Of a stretch of DNA of 64,000 nt, positions 51,276 to 59,452 are shown one piece after another; the first letter of the stretch is position 1; each line of letters opens with the position of its first letter. A model generated the notes under the pieces. The model worked only from the letters and a program-made list of their open reading frames with translations, made no database searches and was not told where the DNA came from. The stretch spans positions 124,001 through 188,000 of the forward strand of contig QXZA01000011.1 of NCBI GenBank assembly GCA_009886625.1. The letters run 5' to 3'. The translations under genes and the position numbers were made by a program. The stretch comes from Flavobacteriaceae bacterium (GTDB taxonomy: Bacteria; Bacteroidota; Bacteroidia; Flavobacteriales; Flavobacteriaceae).

Positions 51276-54185
51276 TTAATCAATTAAAGCCTTATAAACT
51301 GAGGCTTGCATTCGGGTTCTAATATTACTTTTACTAAAAGTAAAATCATTATTTGGATATGTTCTATTTGCTAAAATAACCAATATAATTTCTTTCTCTG
51401 GATCTGCCCATGCATAAGTTCCAGTATAGCCAGAATGTCCAAAACTTCTTTTTGAAACACAGCCACAAGTTGAACCATTAATTCCTTCCAATTGTGGTTT
51501 ATCAAATCCAATTCCTCTTCGGTTTCCTTCTTTACAATAATAACAAGTATTGAAATCTCTAATTGTTTCGGGTTTTATTAATTGAATTCCATTAAAGTAT
51601 CCTTCTTGTAAATACATTTGCATAATAGATGCTACCTCATAAGCAGTACCAAACAAACCTGCATGTCCCCCTACTCCATTTTGCATTGCAGCCCCCATGT
51701 CATGAACATAGCCGTCCAATTCACTATGTCTAAAATAACTGTCAATTTCACTAGGCACTATTTGAGCACTCTCAAAGCGATCTAAAGGTTTAAATCCTAT
51801 CGTTTTTAACCCTAGAGGATCAAATACTTTTTGTTTTACCAAACGTTCATAGGGAATTTGAGAAGTGTTTTCAAAATACCTTTTGAGGATATAATAGGGT
51901 AAATCAGAATATTTATAGGCCAAAGAATCAATTAATACACTTTCTTCAATTTGACTATACATATCCTCTTCAAAATCAGAGCTTAAAAATAACTCTTTGG
52001 AAACAGTCAAGTTATATTTTTCAGATTCCTTTTTTTTATACATTGATTTCTTGGGATACCCTTTTTTATTGAGAGTTTCTCTATAAAAGGGAATCCAAGG
52101 CCAAAGCTGGGCATAATGGGACAGCATTTGCTTGAGGTTCAGATTAGCTTTATTACTGTCTTTCCAGTCTGATATAAGATCAGTAACAGTTGTCGAAAAT
52201 GATAGTGTTCCCTCATCAAAAGCGTTCATTACCAAAGGGAGTGTTCCTAGTATTTTTGTTAAGGATGCTAAATCATACAGATCAGAATTTTTGACCAATT
52301 GTTCTTTTTTGTAGGTGTGGAATCCAAAGTTTTTTTGATATACAAGCTTCCCTTTTCTGGCAACTAAAACTTGCATCCCTGGGGTCATCATAGAATCTAT
52401 AGAGACTTGTGCTAAAGCATCCAGCTCCTTAAGTTTGGTTATGTTAAAGCCCAATGAAGAAGCAGATCCATAACCCAAACGAATGCCTCCTTTTAAGTCA
52501 ATCCCATCACCTTCTTTAAACATAGATGAAACATCAACTGGAAGACGACCTGATAAGGCTTGTACTCCAAAAATAGCATCCACACTTAGTTGTTGTGACT
52601 CTTGACTGTTTTGATAACTCAATACCACAGCATCTATTCCATTAATATTTACTATGGGTTTAAGTGCATAAGGTTTCACAAAAACATCAAGAATTACCGT
52701 TTTGTTTTTGGCAAGCTTGGCCAGGATTTGCAACTCTTCTTTTTTAAATCTAGAAGCTTTCCAAGGTGTGGCATTCGATCTATGAAAGCTCACAATAATA
52801 GTATCATGGGCTTTTGTCTTATAGAGTAGGTTTTGAATATTTACATCCTTAATTAAGTCAACTGAAGCATACTTTTGTAGATGCTTTTCAAATTCAGTTG
52901 ATTCAGCATCTCCCATAGCAATATGTGCTATAGATTCGTCAGAAGATAATGGAAGAATTGAATTTTCATTTCTTAATAAAGTAATCGCTTTACCAACAGC
53001 TTCGCTGTAAAGTTTTTGATCCTCTATGGTATTTAAATCTTCATAAAGGTTTTCAGTATCAATAGGCTTATACTGAGACAATCCCACCTTATATTTTGCA
53101 CTAAGAATCTTTTTTACTGAGTGAGCCAATCGATTTTCAGTAACTTTACCTTTTTGAAAAGCACGTTTTATTGCATTAATTCCTTTTTGTATATCATTAG
53201 AAATGACTAGTAAATCGTGTCCTGCTAAAAAAGCCGTCAAATCAATATTTTCAACTTTGGAGTATTCAGAAACTCCTTTCATGTTGAGCGCATCGGTCAC
53301 TATCAAGCCTTTAAATCCTAATTTCTTTTTTAGTAAGCCTTGTATAACGTCATTGGATAGTGAAGTTGGCAAACCTCTTTTTGTAATGCTAGGCACATTC
53401 AAATGTGCAACCATCACAGAAGACAATCCATTATCTATCAAAGTTTTATAGGGTGCTAGTTCTACTGAGTCAATTCGATCAGCAGAAAAATAGACGGTAG
53501 GTAAGGTTTTGTGTGAATCTTGAGAAGTATCACCATGTCCTGGAAAATGTTTTCCCGAAGTCAGTACACCTGCATCATGGTGACCCTTCATTATTGCTAA
53601 AGCTTGACGTGAAACACGTTCTTTTGACGATCCATATGAACGGTTTCCAATAATAGGATTTTTAGGATTTGTATTAATATCCAGCACAGGGCTGAAACTA
53701 TAATGAATTCCAAGTCGTCTTTCTTGCTCTCCCATTCTTTTTCCAATCGCTCTGAGCAAAAGGGAATCTTTTACTGCTCCTAATGTCATCGGCCAAGGAA
53801 ATGCTTTAACTGAGTCTAATCGCATGGCCACCCCCCATTCTGCATCCATAGCAACGAGTAAAGGGACTTTAGAATGTTCTTGAAAACTGTTTAACCATTG
53901 TGATTGCAAAACAGGACCTCCTAGAGAAAAAACAAGTCCACCCACCTTTTGATTCTTTACTAATGCTAAAGTTTCATTGTAATGTGTACTATCCCGTTCA
54001 GTAAAAACCATTGGCATAAATAACTGCCCTATTTTTTCTTCCAAACTTAAAGATTGATAAACGCTATCTACCCACTTTTCCTGAAGTATTAAATTTTCTT
54101 GTGAGACAGCAAGAGGACTTACTGTTTGACCAAAGACTTTAGTTGTGATAACAAAATAGAAAAGAATTCTAAGTATGGATTTCAT
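51276..54185 (-). CDS. GH3 beta-N-acetylhexosaminidase fused to beta-lactamase domain
   Basis: An exported 969-residue fusion (start ATG at 54185, signal MKSILRILFYFVITTKVFGQ). The N-terminal glycoside-hydrolase family-3 module resembles NagZ: KHFPGHGDTSQDSH (about 212-225) with the His/Asp dyad and the catalytic Asp298 in VTDALNMKGV. A C-terminal GH3 region leads to a serine beta-lactamase/DD-peptidase-like domain from about 590: the SxxK motif is in LASLTKI, then YSD and the HSG of GHSGYTGTY. Such fusions occur in Bacteroidota and suggest periplasmic peptidoglycan turnover. An alternative start at 54209 adds eight residues in front of the signal peptide. Confidence 0.92.
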   Translation of the reverse strand: MKSILRILFYFVITTKVFGQTVSPLAVSQENLILQEKWVDSVYQSLSLEEKIGQLFMPMVFTERDSTHYNETLALVKNQKVGGLVFSLGGPVLQSQWLNSFQEHSKVPLLVAMDAEWGVAMRLDSVKAFPWPMTLGAVKDSLLLRAIGKRMGEQERRLGIHYSFSPVLDINTNPKNPIIGNRSYGSSKERVSRQALAIMKGHHDAGVLTSGKHFPGHGDTSQDSHKTLPTVYFSADRIDSVELAPYKTLIDNGLSSVMVAHLNVPSITKRGLPTSLSNDVIQGLLKKKLGFKGLIVTDALNMKGVSEYSKVENIDLTAFLAGHDLLVISNDIQKGINAIKRAFQKGKVTENRLAHSVKKILSAKYKVGLSQYKPIDTENLYEDLNTIEDQKLYSEAVGKAITLLRNENSILPLSSDESIAHIAMGDAESTEFEKHLQKYASVDLIKDVNIQNLLYKTKAHDTIIVSFHRSNATPWKASRFKKEELQILAKLAKNKTVILDVFVKPYALKPIVNINGIDAVVLSYQNSQESQQLSVDAIFGVQALSGRLPVDVSSMFKEGDGIDLKGGIRLGYGSASSLGFNITKLKELDALAQVSIDSMMTPGMQVLVARKGKLVYQKNFGFHTYKKEQLVKNSDLYDLASLTKILGTLPLVMNAFDEGTLSFSTTVTDLISDWKDSNKANLNLKQMLSHYAQLWPWIPFYRETLNKKGYPKKSMYKKKESEKYNLTVSKELFLSSDFEEDMYSQIEESVLIDSLAYKYSDLPYYILKRYFENTSQIPYERLVKQKVFDPLGLKTIGFKPLDRFESAQIVPSEIDSYFRHSELDGYVHDMGAAMQNGVGGHAGLFGTAYEVASIMQMYLQEGYFNGIQLIKPETIRDFNTCYYCKEGNRRGIGFDKPQLEGINGSTCGCVSKRSFGHSGYTGTYAWADPEKEIILVILANRTYPNNDFTFSKSNIRTRMQASVYKALID

Positions 54186-54229
54186 ATAAATGAATTTATT
54201 GAGGTGCAAAACTATTAGCTTTGTTTGAT

Positions 54230-54715
54230 TTAGCTCATAAATCGGCTATGCCAACTTTGTGCTGCTGGAATCTCCCAATGCTTTAAATATTCTTGCTTGT
54301 TATCTACTAGATTATTAAAAACAATAGTTTTTTTGGTAACCGCTCTAGTCTTCGCCATTTTTCGAAAATCACTCAATTGTTTATAAACAAAATACTCTCC
54401 TTGCTTAAAGGTAACATTCATTTTATCTAGTAATACAATGTCAAATTCTTTTTCCAAGTGTTGAATAAACCTTACGGAACTGTCTATGGAGCAGCCACTT
54501 GCTTGAGCTGTTTCTTGATTAATTCCAATGACAATAAAACGATCATATGGCAATACAAATCCAGCCTCAAGCGATTGACTATGCGCTGTCCACTGGTCAA
54601 GAAAACGAGTTAATGCCTCGCTTACTTTTGGAATTTCATCTTCTTTGAACTTACGATTAGATGGATAGATCCAAATTCGTGATTGGTCAGGTAATTGATC
54701 AAAAGGGACTATCAT
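54230..54715 (-). CDS. Conserved cytoplasmic protein (mislabelled ABC ATPase)
   Basis: A 161-residue soluble protein. It has an IWIYPSNRKFKEDEIPKV start, a central SGCSIDSSVRFIQHLEKEF segment and a terminal NNLVDNKQEYLKHWEIP. Flavobacterial homologues are often called ABC transporter ATPase, but no Walker A, Walker B or signature motif is present. The function is unknown. It lies between the HdrB-like gene (3 bases) and the GH3 fusion gene on the same strand, so it is part of the long operon. Confidence 0.7.
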   Translation of the reverse strand: MIVPFDQLPDQSRIWIYPSNRKFKEDEIPKVSEALTRFLDQWTAHSQSLEAGFVLPYDRFIVIGINQETAQASGCSIDSSVRFIQHLEKEFDIVLLDKMNVTFKQGEYFVYKQLSDFRKMAKTRAVTKKTIVFNNLVDNKQEYLKHWEIPAAQSWHSRFMS

Positions 54716-54718
54716 TTA

Positions 54719-55501
54719 TTACAAATCATTAGCATTAGCAATCAATTCGGCAATATCCATTACTTGAATATTCCCTTCTTGTTCTTTGTTTTTAATTCCA
54801 TCGGTCATCATTGTATTACAAAACGGACATGCTGCAGCTACGATGTCAGGTTGCACTTCCAATAATTGCTCTGTTCGTTCAATATTTACCTCTTTAACAC
54901 CTGCTTCAGCATCTTTAAACATCTGTGCTCCCCCAGCACCACAACATAAACCTTTGGATCTACAAGACTTCATTTCCACTAATTCGGCATCTAATTTTTG
55001 AATCAAATCTCTTGGGGCTTCATATACTTGATTTGCACGTCCCAAATAACAAGGATCATGATAGGTAATTCGTTTTCCTTTGAATTTTCCACCTTGGATA
55101 CTTAATTTCTCTTCTTTTAGCAACTGTTTCAACAACTGAGTGTGATGAATGACTTCAAAATTACCTCCCAATTCAGGGTATTCATTTTTTAAAGTATTAA
55201 AACAATGTGGACAGGTCGTAACAATTTTAGTTACTTCATAAGCATTTAAAGTGGCGATATTTTGAAGTGCTTGCATTTGAAATAAAAATTCATTTCCTGC
55301 TCGCTTTGCTGGATCTCCAGTGCAGCTCTCTTCTGTTCCCAAAACAGCAAAGGAGGTTTCAGTTTTATTAAGTAGCTTAACAAAAGCTTTGGTGATTTTC
55401 TTTGCTCTGTCATCAAAACTTCCTGCACAGCCAACCCAAAAAACAATTTCTGCTTTCTTTCCTTCTGCTTGTAGTTGCGCTAAAGTAGGCACATTCAACA
55501 T
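54719..55501 (-). CDS. HdrB-like CCG-domain iron-sulfur protein
   Basis: A 260-residue cytoplasmic protein with two cysteine-rich CCG domains. Domain 1: Cys25 (VGCAG), Cys60, and Cys97/Cys100 (TTCPHCFN). Domain 2: Cys151 (HDPCYLGR), Cys196/Cys197 (GLCCGAGG), and Cys235/Cys238 (ACPFCN). This layout matches HdrB and the lactate/glycolate-oxidase-type CCG proteins that bind an unusual iron-sulfur cluster. The partner is the membrane HdrC-like protein encoded upstream at 55974. The acceptor or donor is unknown. Confidence 0.88.
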   Translation of the reverse strand: MLNVPTLAQLQAEGKKAEIVFWVGCAGSFDDRAKKITKAFVKLLNKTETSFAVLGTEESCTGDPAKRAGNEFLFQMQALQNIATLNAYEVTKIVTTCPHCFNTLKNEYPELGGNFEVIHHTQLLKQLLKEEKLSIQGGKFKGKRITYHDPCYLGRANQVYEAPRDLIQKLDAELVEMKSCRSKGLCCGAGGAQMFKDAEAGVKEVNIERTEQLLEVQPDIVAAACPFCNTMMTDGIKNKEQEGNIQVMDIAELIANANDL

Positions 55502-55507
55502 ATAATA

Positions 55508-55957
55508 CTATGCTTTATTCTGACCGTCATCAAACACTTCAATGGTCATTTCTTTTTCAATTAAATCAGTAAACTTTCCATTGTAGCGTGTTGCTTTTAC
55601 TAAGTGGTTATCAATCCAATGGTAATTCCCACCTCTTGGTTTACCCATTAAAAGACTGTGGTATTTAAAACCATTCTGTTTTAGCCATTTTTCCGTGACG
55701 CCTCTATGAGACTCTACTCTTGATGTGAAAAAACATATTAAATGTCCTTCATCAAACCATTTGTTTAGTGTTTCAAGGGCATCAGGATATACATTAGCAG
55801 TTGCCATACGCTCTGGTTCTTCATTTGGAATGTCATCACAAACAGTACCGTCTATATCAATCAAATAATTTTTAATTCCCTCTGGGAGAACAGGGCTTAC
55901 TACTTCGCCTGCTTCTACTTTTTGATGTAAATAATTTTCTGCTTCTTCCCGTTGCAT
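55508..55957 (-). CDS. HAD-superfamily phosphatase-like protein
   Basis: A 149-residue HAD-fold protein. Motif I DIDGTVCDD (about 33-41) is intact, with motif II in FFTSRVESHRGVT and the later lysine in MGKPRGGNYHWIDNH. Homologues are sometimes called phosphoheptose isomerase, which is not supported. It is probably a small phosphohydrolase. It sits between the HdrC-like and HdrB-like genes, with 16- and 6-base gaps, so its product may act with that electron-transfer pair or just be co-expressed. Confidence 0.82.
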   Translation of the reverse strand: MQREEAENYLHQKVEAGEVVSPVLPEGIKNYLIDIDGTVCDDIPNEEPERMATANVYPDALETLNKWFDEGHLICFFTSRVESHRGVTEKWLKQNGFKYHSLLMGKPRGGNYHWIDNHLVKATRYNGKFTDLIEKEMTIEVFDDGQNKA

Positions 55958-55973
55958 TGTTAATTGGTTTTAA

Positions 55974-57290
55974 TTACTCGTTTGCCCATTGCAAACGATC
56001 TTGATTACTAAAAGGCCATGGAGCACCATTATTTTCTATATTACCCATCATTGCATTTAACTCCTGTGGCGCAGCGGATTGTTCCATAACAAGATACTGA
56101 CGCATATCCATAATAATAGATAAAGGATCAATTTCTATGGGACAAGCATCTACACATGCATTACACGATGTACAAGCCCATAATTCTTCAGGTGTAATAT
56201 AATCGTTTAAAAGTTGTTTTGAATCTTTTTCAAAAACCCCTTTGTTTATATTTAGACTTTTTCCTACCTCTTCAAGTCGATCTCGCGTATCCATCATGAT
56301 TTTTCTTGGAGATAGTTTTTTACCTGTAAGATTTGCAGGACATACACTGCTACAACGACCACATTCGGTGCAGCTGTAAGCATTCATTAATTGAACCCAA
56401 TTTAAATCGAAGACATCACTAGCTCCAAATTTTTCAGGAGGAGCCTCATTAGTGTCTGGAATTGCAAAATTGGGATCCATCATCAGTTGGACTTCATTCT
56501 TAATATTGGAATCTACTGGAAACTTCCCTTTTGAATTCAAGTTTGCAAAATAGGTGTTTGGAAATGCAAGTAGTATATGTAAATGTTTAGAATAGTATAA
56601 ATAATTTAGAAAAATAAAAATTCCAATAATGTGTAGCCACCAAAAACTCCGTTCCATTATGTGAAGCGTTTCTACAGAAAATCCGTCAAAAAGCGGAACC
56701 ATAAAAGTTGATACAGGAAAACTTCCTGCCTTAATATAATCATGAGGATTTAGTTCTTGTAAAATACTATCGGTTGCATTCATTGAAAGAAACAAAACCA
56801 TTAAAACTACTTCAAAATAGAGTATGATGTCAGCATCTAACTTGGGCCAACCCTTCATTTCAGCCATCCAAAAACGTTTAATCTTGCTGATGTTTCTTCG
56901 TGACCAAAAGAAAATTACTGCAATTAAAACAAGGAGGGCTAGAACTTCAAATATCGCTGTTAAAACGTCATAAAAAGACCCTAAAATTGGAGCGAAAATC
57001 CGGTGTGCTCCCGTAAGCCCATCAAGAATAATTTCCAATAATTCAATATTGATCAAAACAAAGCCAACGTATACAACAACATGAAGAAAACCAGCTATTG
57101 GTCGGCTCACCATTTTAGACTGTCCTAGAGCTACACGAAACATGTTTTTCCATCGTAATCCACTTTGATCCTTACGATCAATAGATTTTCCAAGAGAAAT
57201 GTTTCTAATGATTCTTTTAATATTCCTTGTAAAAACACCAATACTCAAAAGGAGAACCGTTAGGAAGATGATATTAGGAATATAATTCAT
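55974..57290 (-). CDS. Membrane HdrC/DsrM-like iron-sulfur protein
   Basis: A 438-residue protein: five or six helices in the first 240 residues with histidines suited to heme b (for example His70, His95, His220), then a soluble part with two [4Fe-4S] motifs, Cys297-300-303-307 (CTECGRCSSVCP) and Cys363-366-369-373 (CTSCNACVDACP). This is the HdrE/HdrC or DsrM/DsrK type arrangement that passes electrons between the quinone pool and a cytoplasmic CCG protein. The cognate CCG protein is encoded two genes on (54719). It starts 3 bases after the MCE gene ends, in the same run. Confidence 0.87.
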   Translation of the reverse strand: MNYIPNIIFLTVLLLSIGVFTRNIKRIIRNISLGKSIDRKDQSGLRWKNMFRVALGQSKMVSRPIAGFLHVVVYVGFVLINIELLEIILDGLTGAHRIFAPILGSFYDVLTAIFEVLALLVLIAVIFFWSRRNISKIKRFWMAEMKGWPKLDADIILYFEVVLMVLFLSMNATDSILQELNPHDYIKAGSFPVSTFMVPLFDGFSVETLHIMERSFWWLHIIGIFIFLNYLYYSKHLHILLAFPNTYFANLNSKGKFPVDSNIKNEVQLMMDPNFAIPDTNEAPPEKFGASDVFDLNWVQLMNAYSCTECGRCSSVCPANLTGKKLSPRKIMMDTRDRLEEVGKSLNINKGVFEKDSKQLLNDYITPEELWACTSCNACVDACPIEIDPLSIIMDMRQYLVMEQSAAPQELNAMMGNIENNGAPWPFSNQDRLQWANE

Positions 57291-57293
57291 GTC

Positions 57294-58229
57294 TTATTTT
57301 TTCGATGTACTTTTCTCTTTTCGACCGAAGAGTGAAAAGTGAACATATTTTTTTGGATGCTCCTTGAGGTCTGTCAAAAGAGCTTCCAAAGCTTCTGAAG
57401 AATGAAGTAATTCATTATATAATGCATCATCATTTAGAAGTTTACCCGCAGAGCCTTTTCCTTCCTCTAAATTCATAAGGATTGATTTTAACTGTGAAGA
57501 GGAAACCTCCATATTTCTCATTGTAATACTTAATTCAATTTTAGATAGTGAATCCGTAAGTTGAGATAAGTTTTTTGAAGTCGTTTCTATATTATCCATC
57601 GTTGAATTAAACACCTTTTCATTTGCATTGACTATTCTCCCCATGCTTTCTGAAAGTTCATTGATGTTAGAAATACTTTCTGTTAACCCTCTCAAGGCCA
57701 ATTTTAGATTGTTTTGAGATTCGTAATTCAGAACATTACTCACCCCAGCGAAAAGTGAATCAGCGGAAGTTAATAAGCCTTCAATTTTATTTTGCAAAGG
57801 TGCAATTTGTTGGTTTACCAACTCGGTTAAACCTGGTTTAACCTCAGAGGGAAGGATATCCCCACTTTTAATTGGTTCTCCTGCAACATCACTAGGAATG
57901 ATTGCAATAGCTTTACCTCCTATTAATCCCGCTTCATACAACTGAGCAAGGCTTTGATTTGAAAAATTCAAATCATTTCTTAAGCTAAAGGTTACTTTAA
58001 TGTTTTTATAATTTTCATCAAAGTCAATATTTTTAACCTTTCCCACAGAATATCCATTGATGGTAATTTTGGCTCCCACCATCAACCCCTCTACATCTTC
58101 GTAGATTGCATACAATTCTTTCTCGTTGTCAAACAAAGAAGTTCCTTTGAGATAACTAAATCCAAAAATAAAAGTACCGATACAACCTAAGACTAATAGG
58201 GCTGTTTTAACTTCACGTGAAAGATTCAA
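57294..58229 (-). CDS. MCE/MlaD-family lipid-transport protein
   Basis: A 311-residue protein with an N-terminal membrane helix (about 8-25) and one MCE domain (about 35-115), containing DVEGLMVGAKITINGYSVGKV. The C-terminal 190 residues are helical and low in aromatic residues, the coiled-coil periplasmic part. MlaD-type proteins move lipids between the membranes in a complex with MlaE/MlaF, which are not in the window. It lies 54 bases after the amidase gene and 3 bases before the HdrC-like gene. Confidence 0.9.
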   Translation of the reverse strand: MNLSREVKTALLVLGCIGTFIFGFSYLKGTSLFDNEKELYAIYEDVEGLMVGAKITINGYSVGKVKNIDFDENYKNIKVTFSLRNDLNFSNQSLAQLYEAGLIGGKAIAIIPSDVAGEPIKSGDILPSEVKPGLTELVNQQIAPLQNKIEGLLTSADSLFAGVSNVLNYESQNNLKLALRGLTESISNINELSESMGRIVNANEKVFNSTMDNIETTSKNLSQLTDSLSKIELSITMRNMEVSSSQLKSILMNLEEGKGSAGKLLNDDALYNELLHSSEALEALLTDLKEHPKKYVHFSLFGRKEKSTSKK

Positions 58230-58283
58230 AATAATATGTGATTTATATGCTTAACAAAATTAATAATAATTTTCAGATCCACC

Positions 58284-59432
58284 TCATTTTAAAAGGCGTA
58301 GTGCTTCACTGATTGTGATTTTTTTATCCCCATTAAATACAACTATGAAAGCATTGTTAAACCCCTTTGATATAGCGGTTTTTAAGTATTGCTGTGCTTG
58401 TTCATAATCAGAACTTTGTTGATAAAAATAACGATACAATTTTCCTTTTTTCTGTTTGGTAACGGATTTCAAACCCCTAAAATTATAGGGCTTTGTTTCA
58501 ATATTTTTTTTGCTCGCAGAAATCTGAATTTTAAATACTAAATCGGATTCCGTTTGGGAACTAAAATTATTAGCAGAGGTATCTGAATATGTGACTTGCT
58601 TTTGCACACTCGCCTCGCGTTGATTTTTATAATTCAAAATAGCCTTTGCAATTGCATCTGCCATATTACTTTGACCCTTGGTAGAATTCAAATAAGCTCC
58701 TTCTTTTGAATTGGTCAAAAACCCCGTTTCAACTAGAACGCTTGGCATATAGGTATATTTCAAGACTACAAAACCTGCTTGCTTTACAGTTCGATCTTTA
58801 CGTCTCAAGTTATTTACAAAACTTTTTTGAATTGTACTTGCAGCTTCAATACTTTGATCCAAATAAGTTTCTTGCATCAAAATTAAACTAATAACAGATT
58901 CTGGATCGTTAGGATCAAATCCATCATAATTTTGCTCATAATCATCTTCTAAGAAAATTACTGCATTTTCCTTTTTTGCTACTTGAAAGTTCCTGTCGTT
59001 GGCATGCAAACCCAGAACAAAGGTTCCCGCTCCAAATGCCTTTGATGAAGTAAAAGCATCACAATGCACTGATATAAATAAATCAGCGTCAGCCTTATTG
59101 GCAATATTAGCACGTTGAATTAGTTCTACAAAAACATCTGTTTTTCTTGTGTAAATAACTTTGAGTCCAGGGATTTTTTCTAATTTCTTTCCAATTTTAA
59201 GAACAATATTTAGTGCTATTTTTTTTTCCAAATAACCATTCCCTGTATTCCCTTTGTCATGTCCCCCATGACCAGCATCTAAAACAACAACAAAAGGCTT
59301 TGTTCCCTTAGATTGAGAAAAACCATGATGAGGACAAACAACAAAGAATAATAACAATAAAAACAAACGAACACATTTCTTAAATATGTTCTTGTTAATT
59401 CTATGAGAATAAGCTAAAAAATCCTGATACAT
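58284..59432 (-). CDS. N-acetylmuramoyl-L-alanine amidase with SPOR-like domain
   Basis: A 382-residue exported cell-wall amidase (ATG at 59432; another ATG is at 59447). The signal peptide region is about 22-43 (FLLLLFFVVCPHHGFS). The Amidase_3 domain shows LDAGHGGHDKG, ISVHCDAF and the catalytic Glu in SVLVETGFLTN. The C-terminal 85 residues (FKIQISASKKNI to the end) resemble a SPOR domain that binds denuded glycan strands, as expected for septal amidases. It is the first gene of the long minus-strand run ending at bshA. Its promoter lies inside the divergent lptD-like frame. Confidence 0.92.
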   Translation of the reverse strand: MYQDFLAYSHRINKNIFKKCVRLFLLLLFFVVCPHHGFSQSKGTKPFVVVLDAGHGGHDKGNTGNGYLEKKIALNIVLKIGKKLEKIPGLKVIYTRKTDVFVELIQRANIANKADADLFISVHCDAFTSSKAFGAGTFVLGLHANDRNFQVAKKENAVIFLEDDYEQNYDGFDPNDPESVISLILMQETYLDQSIEAASTIQKSFVNNLRRKDRTVKQAGFVVLKYTYMPSVLVETGFLTNSKEGAYLNSTKGQSNMADAIAKAILNYKNQREASVQKQVTYSDTSANNFSSQTESDLVFKIQISASKKNIETKPYNFRGLKSVTKQKKGKLYRYFYQQSSDYEQAQQYLKTAISKGFNNAFIVVFNGDKKITISEALRLLK

Positions 59433-59452
59433 CCTTAAAATTATCATTAATT

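Noticed and set aside
54230-54715. ABC transporter ATPase as a name for the 161-residue protein
   Set aside because: No Walker A, Walker B or LSGGQ motif is present.
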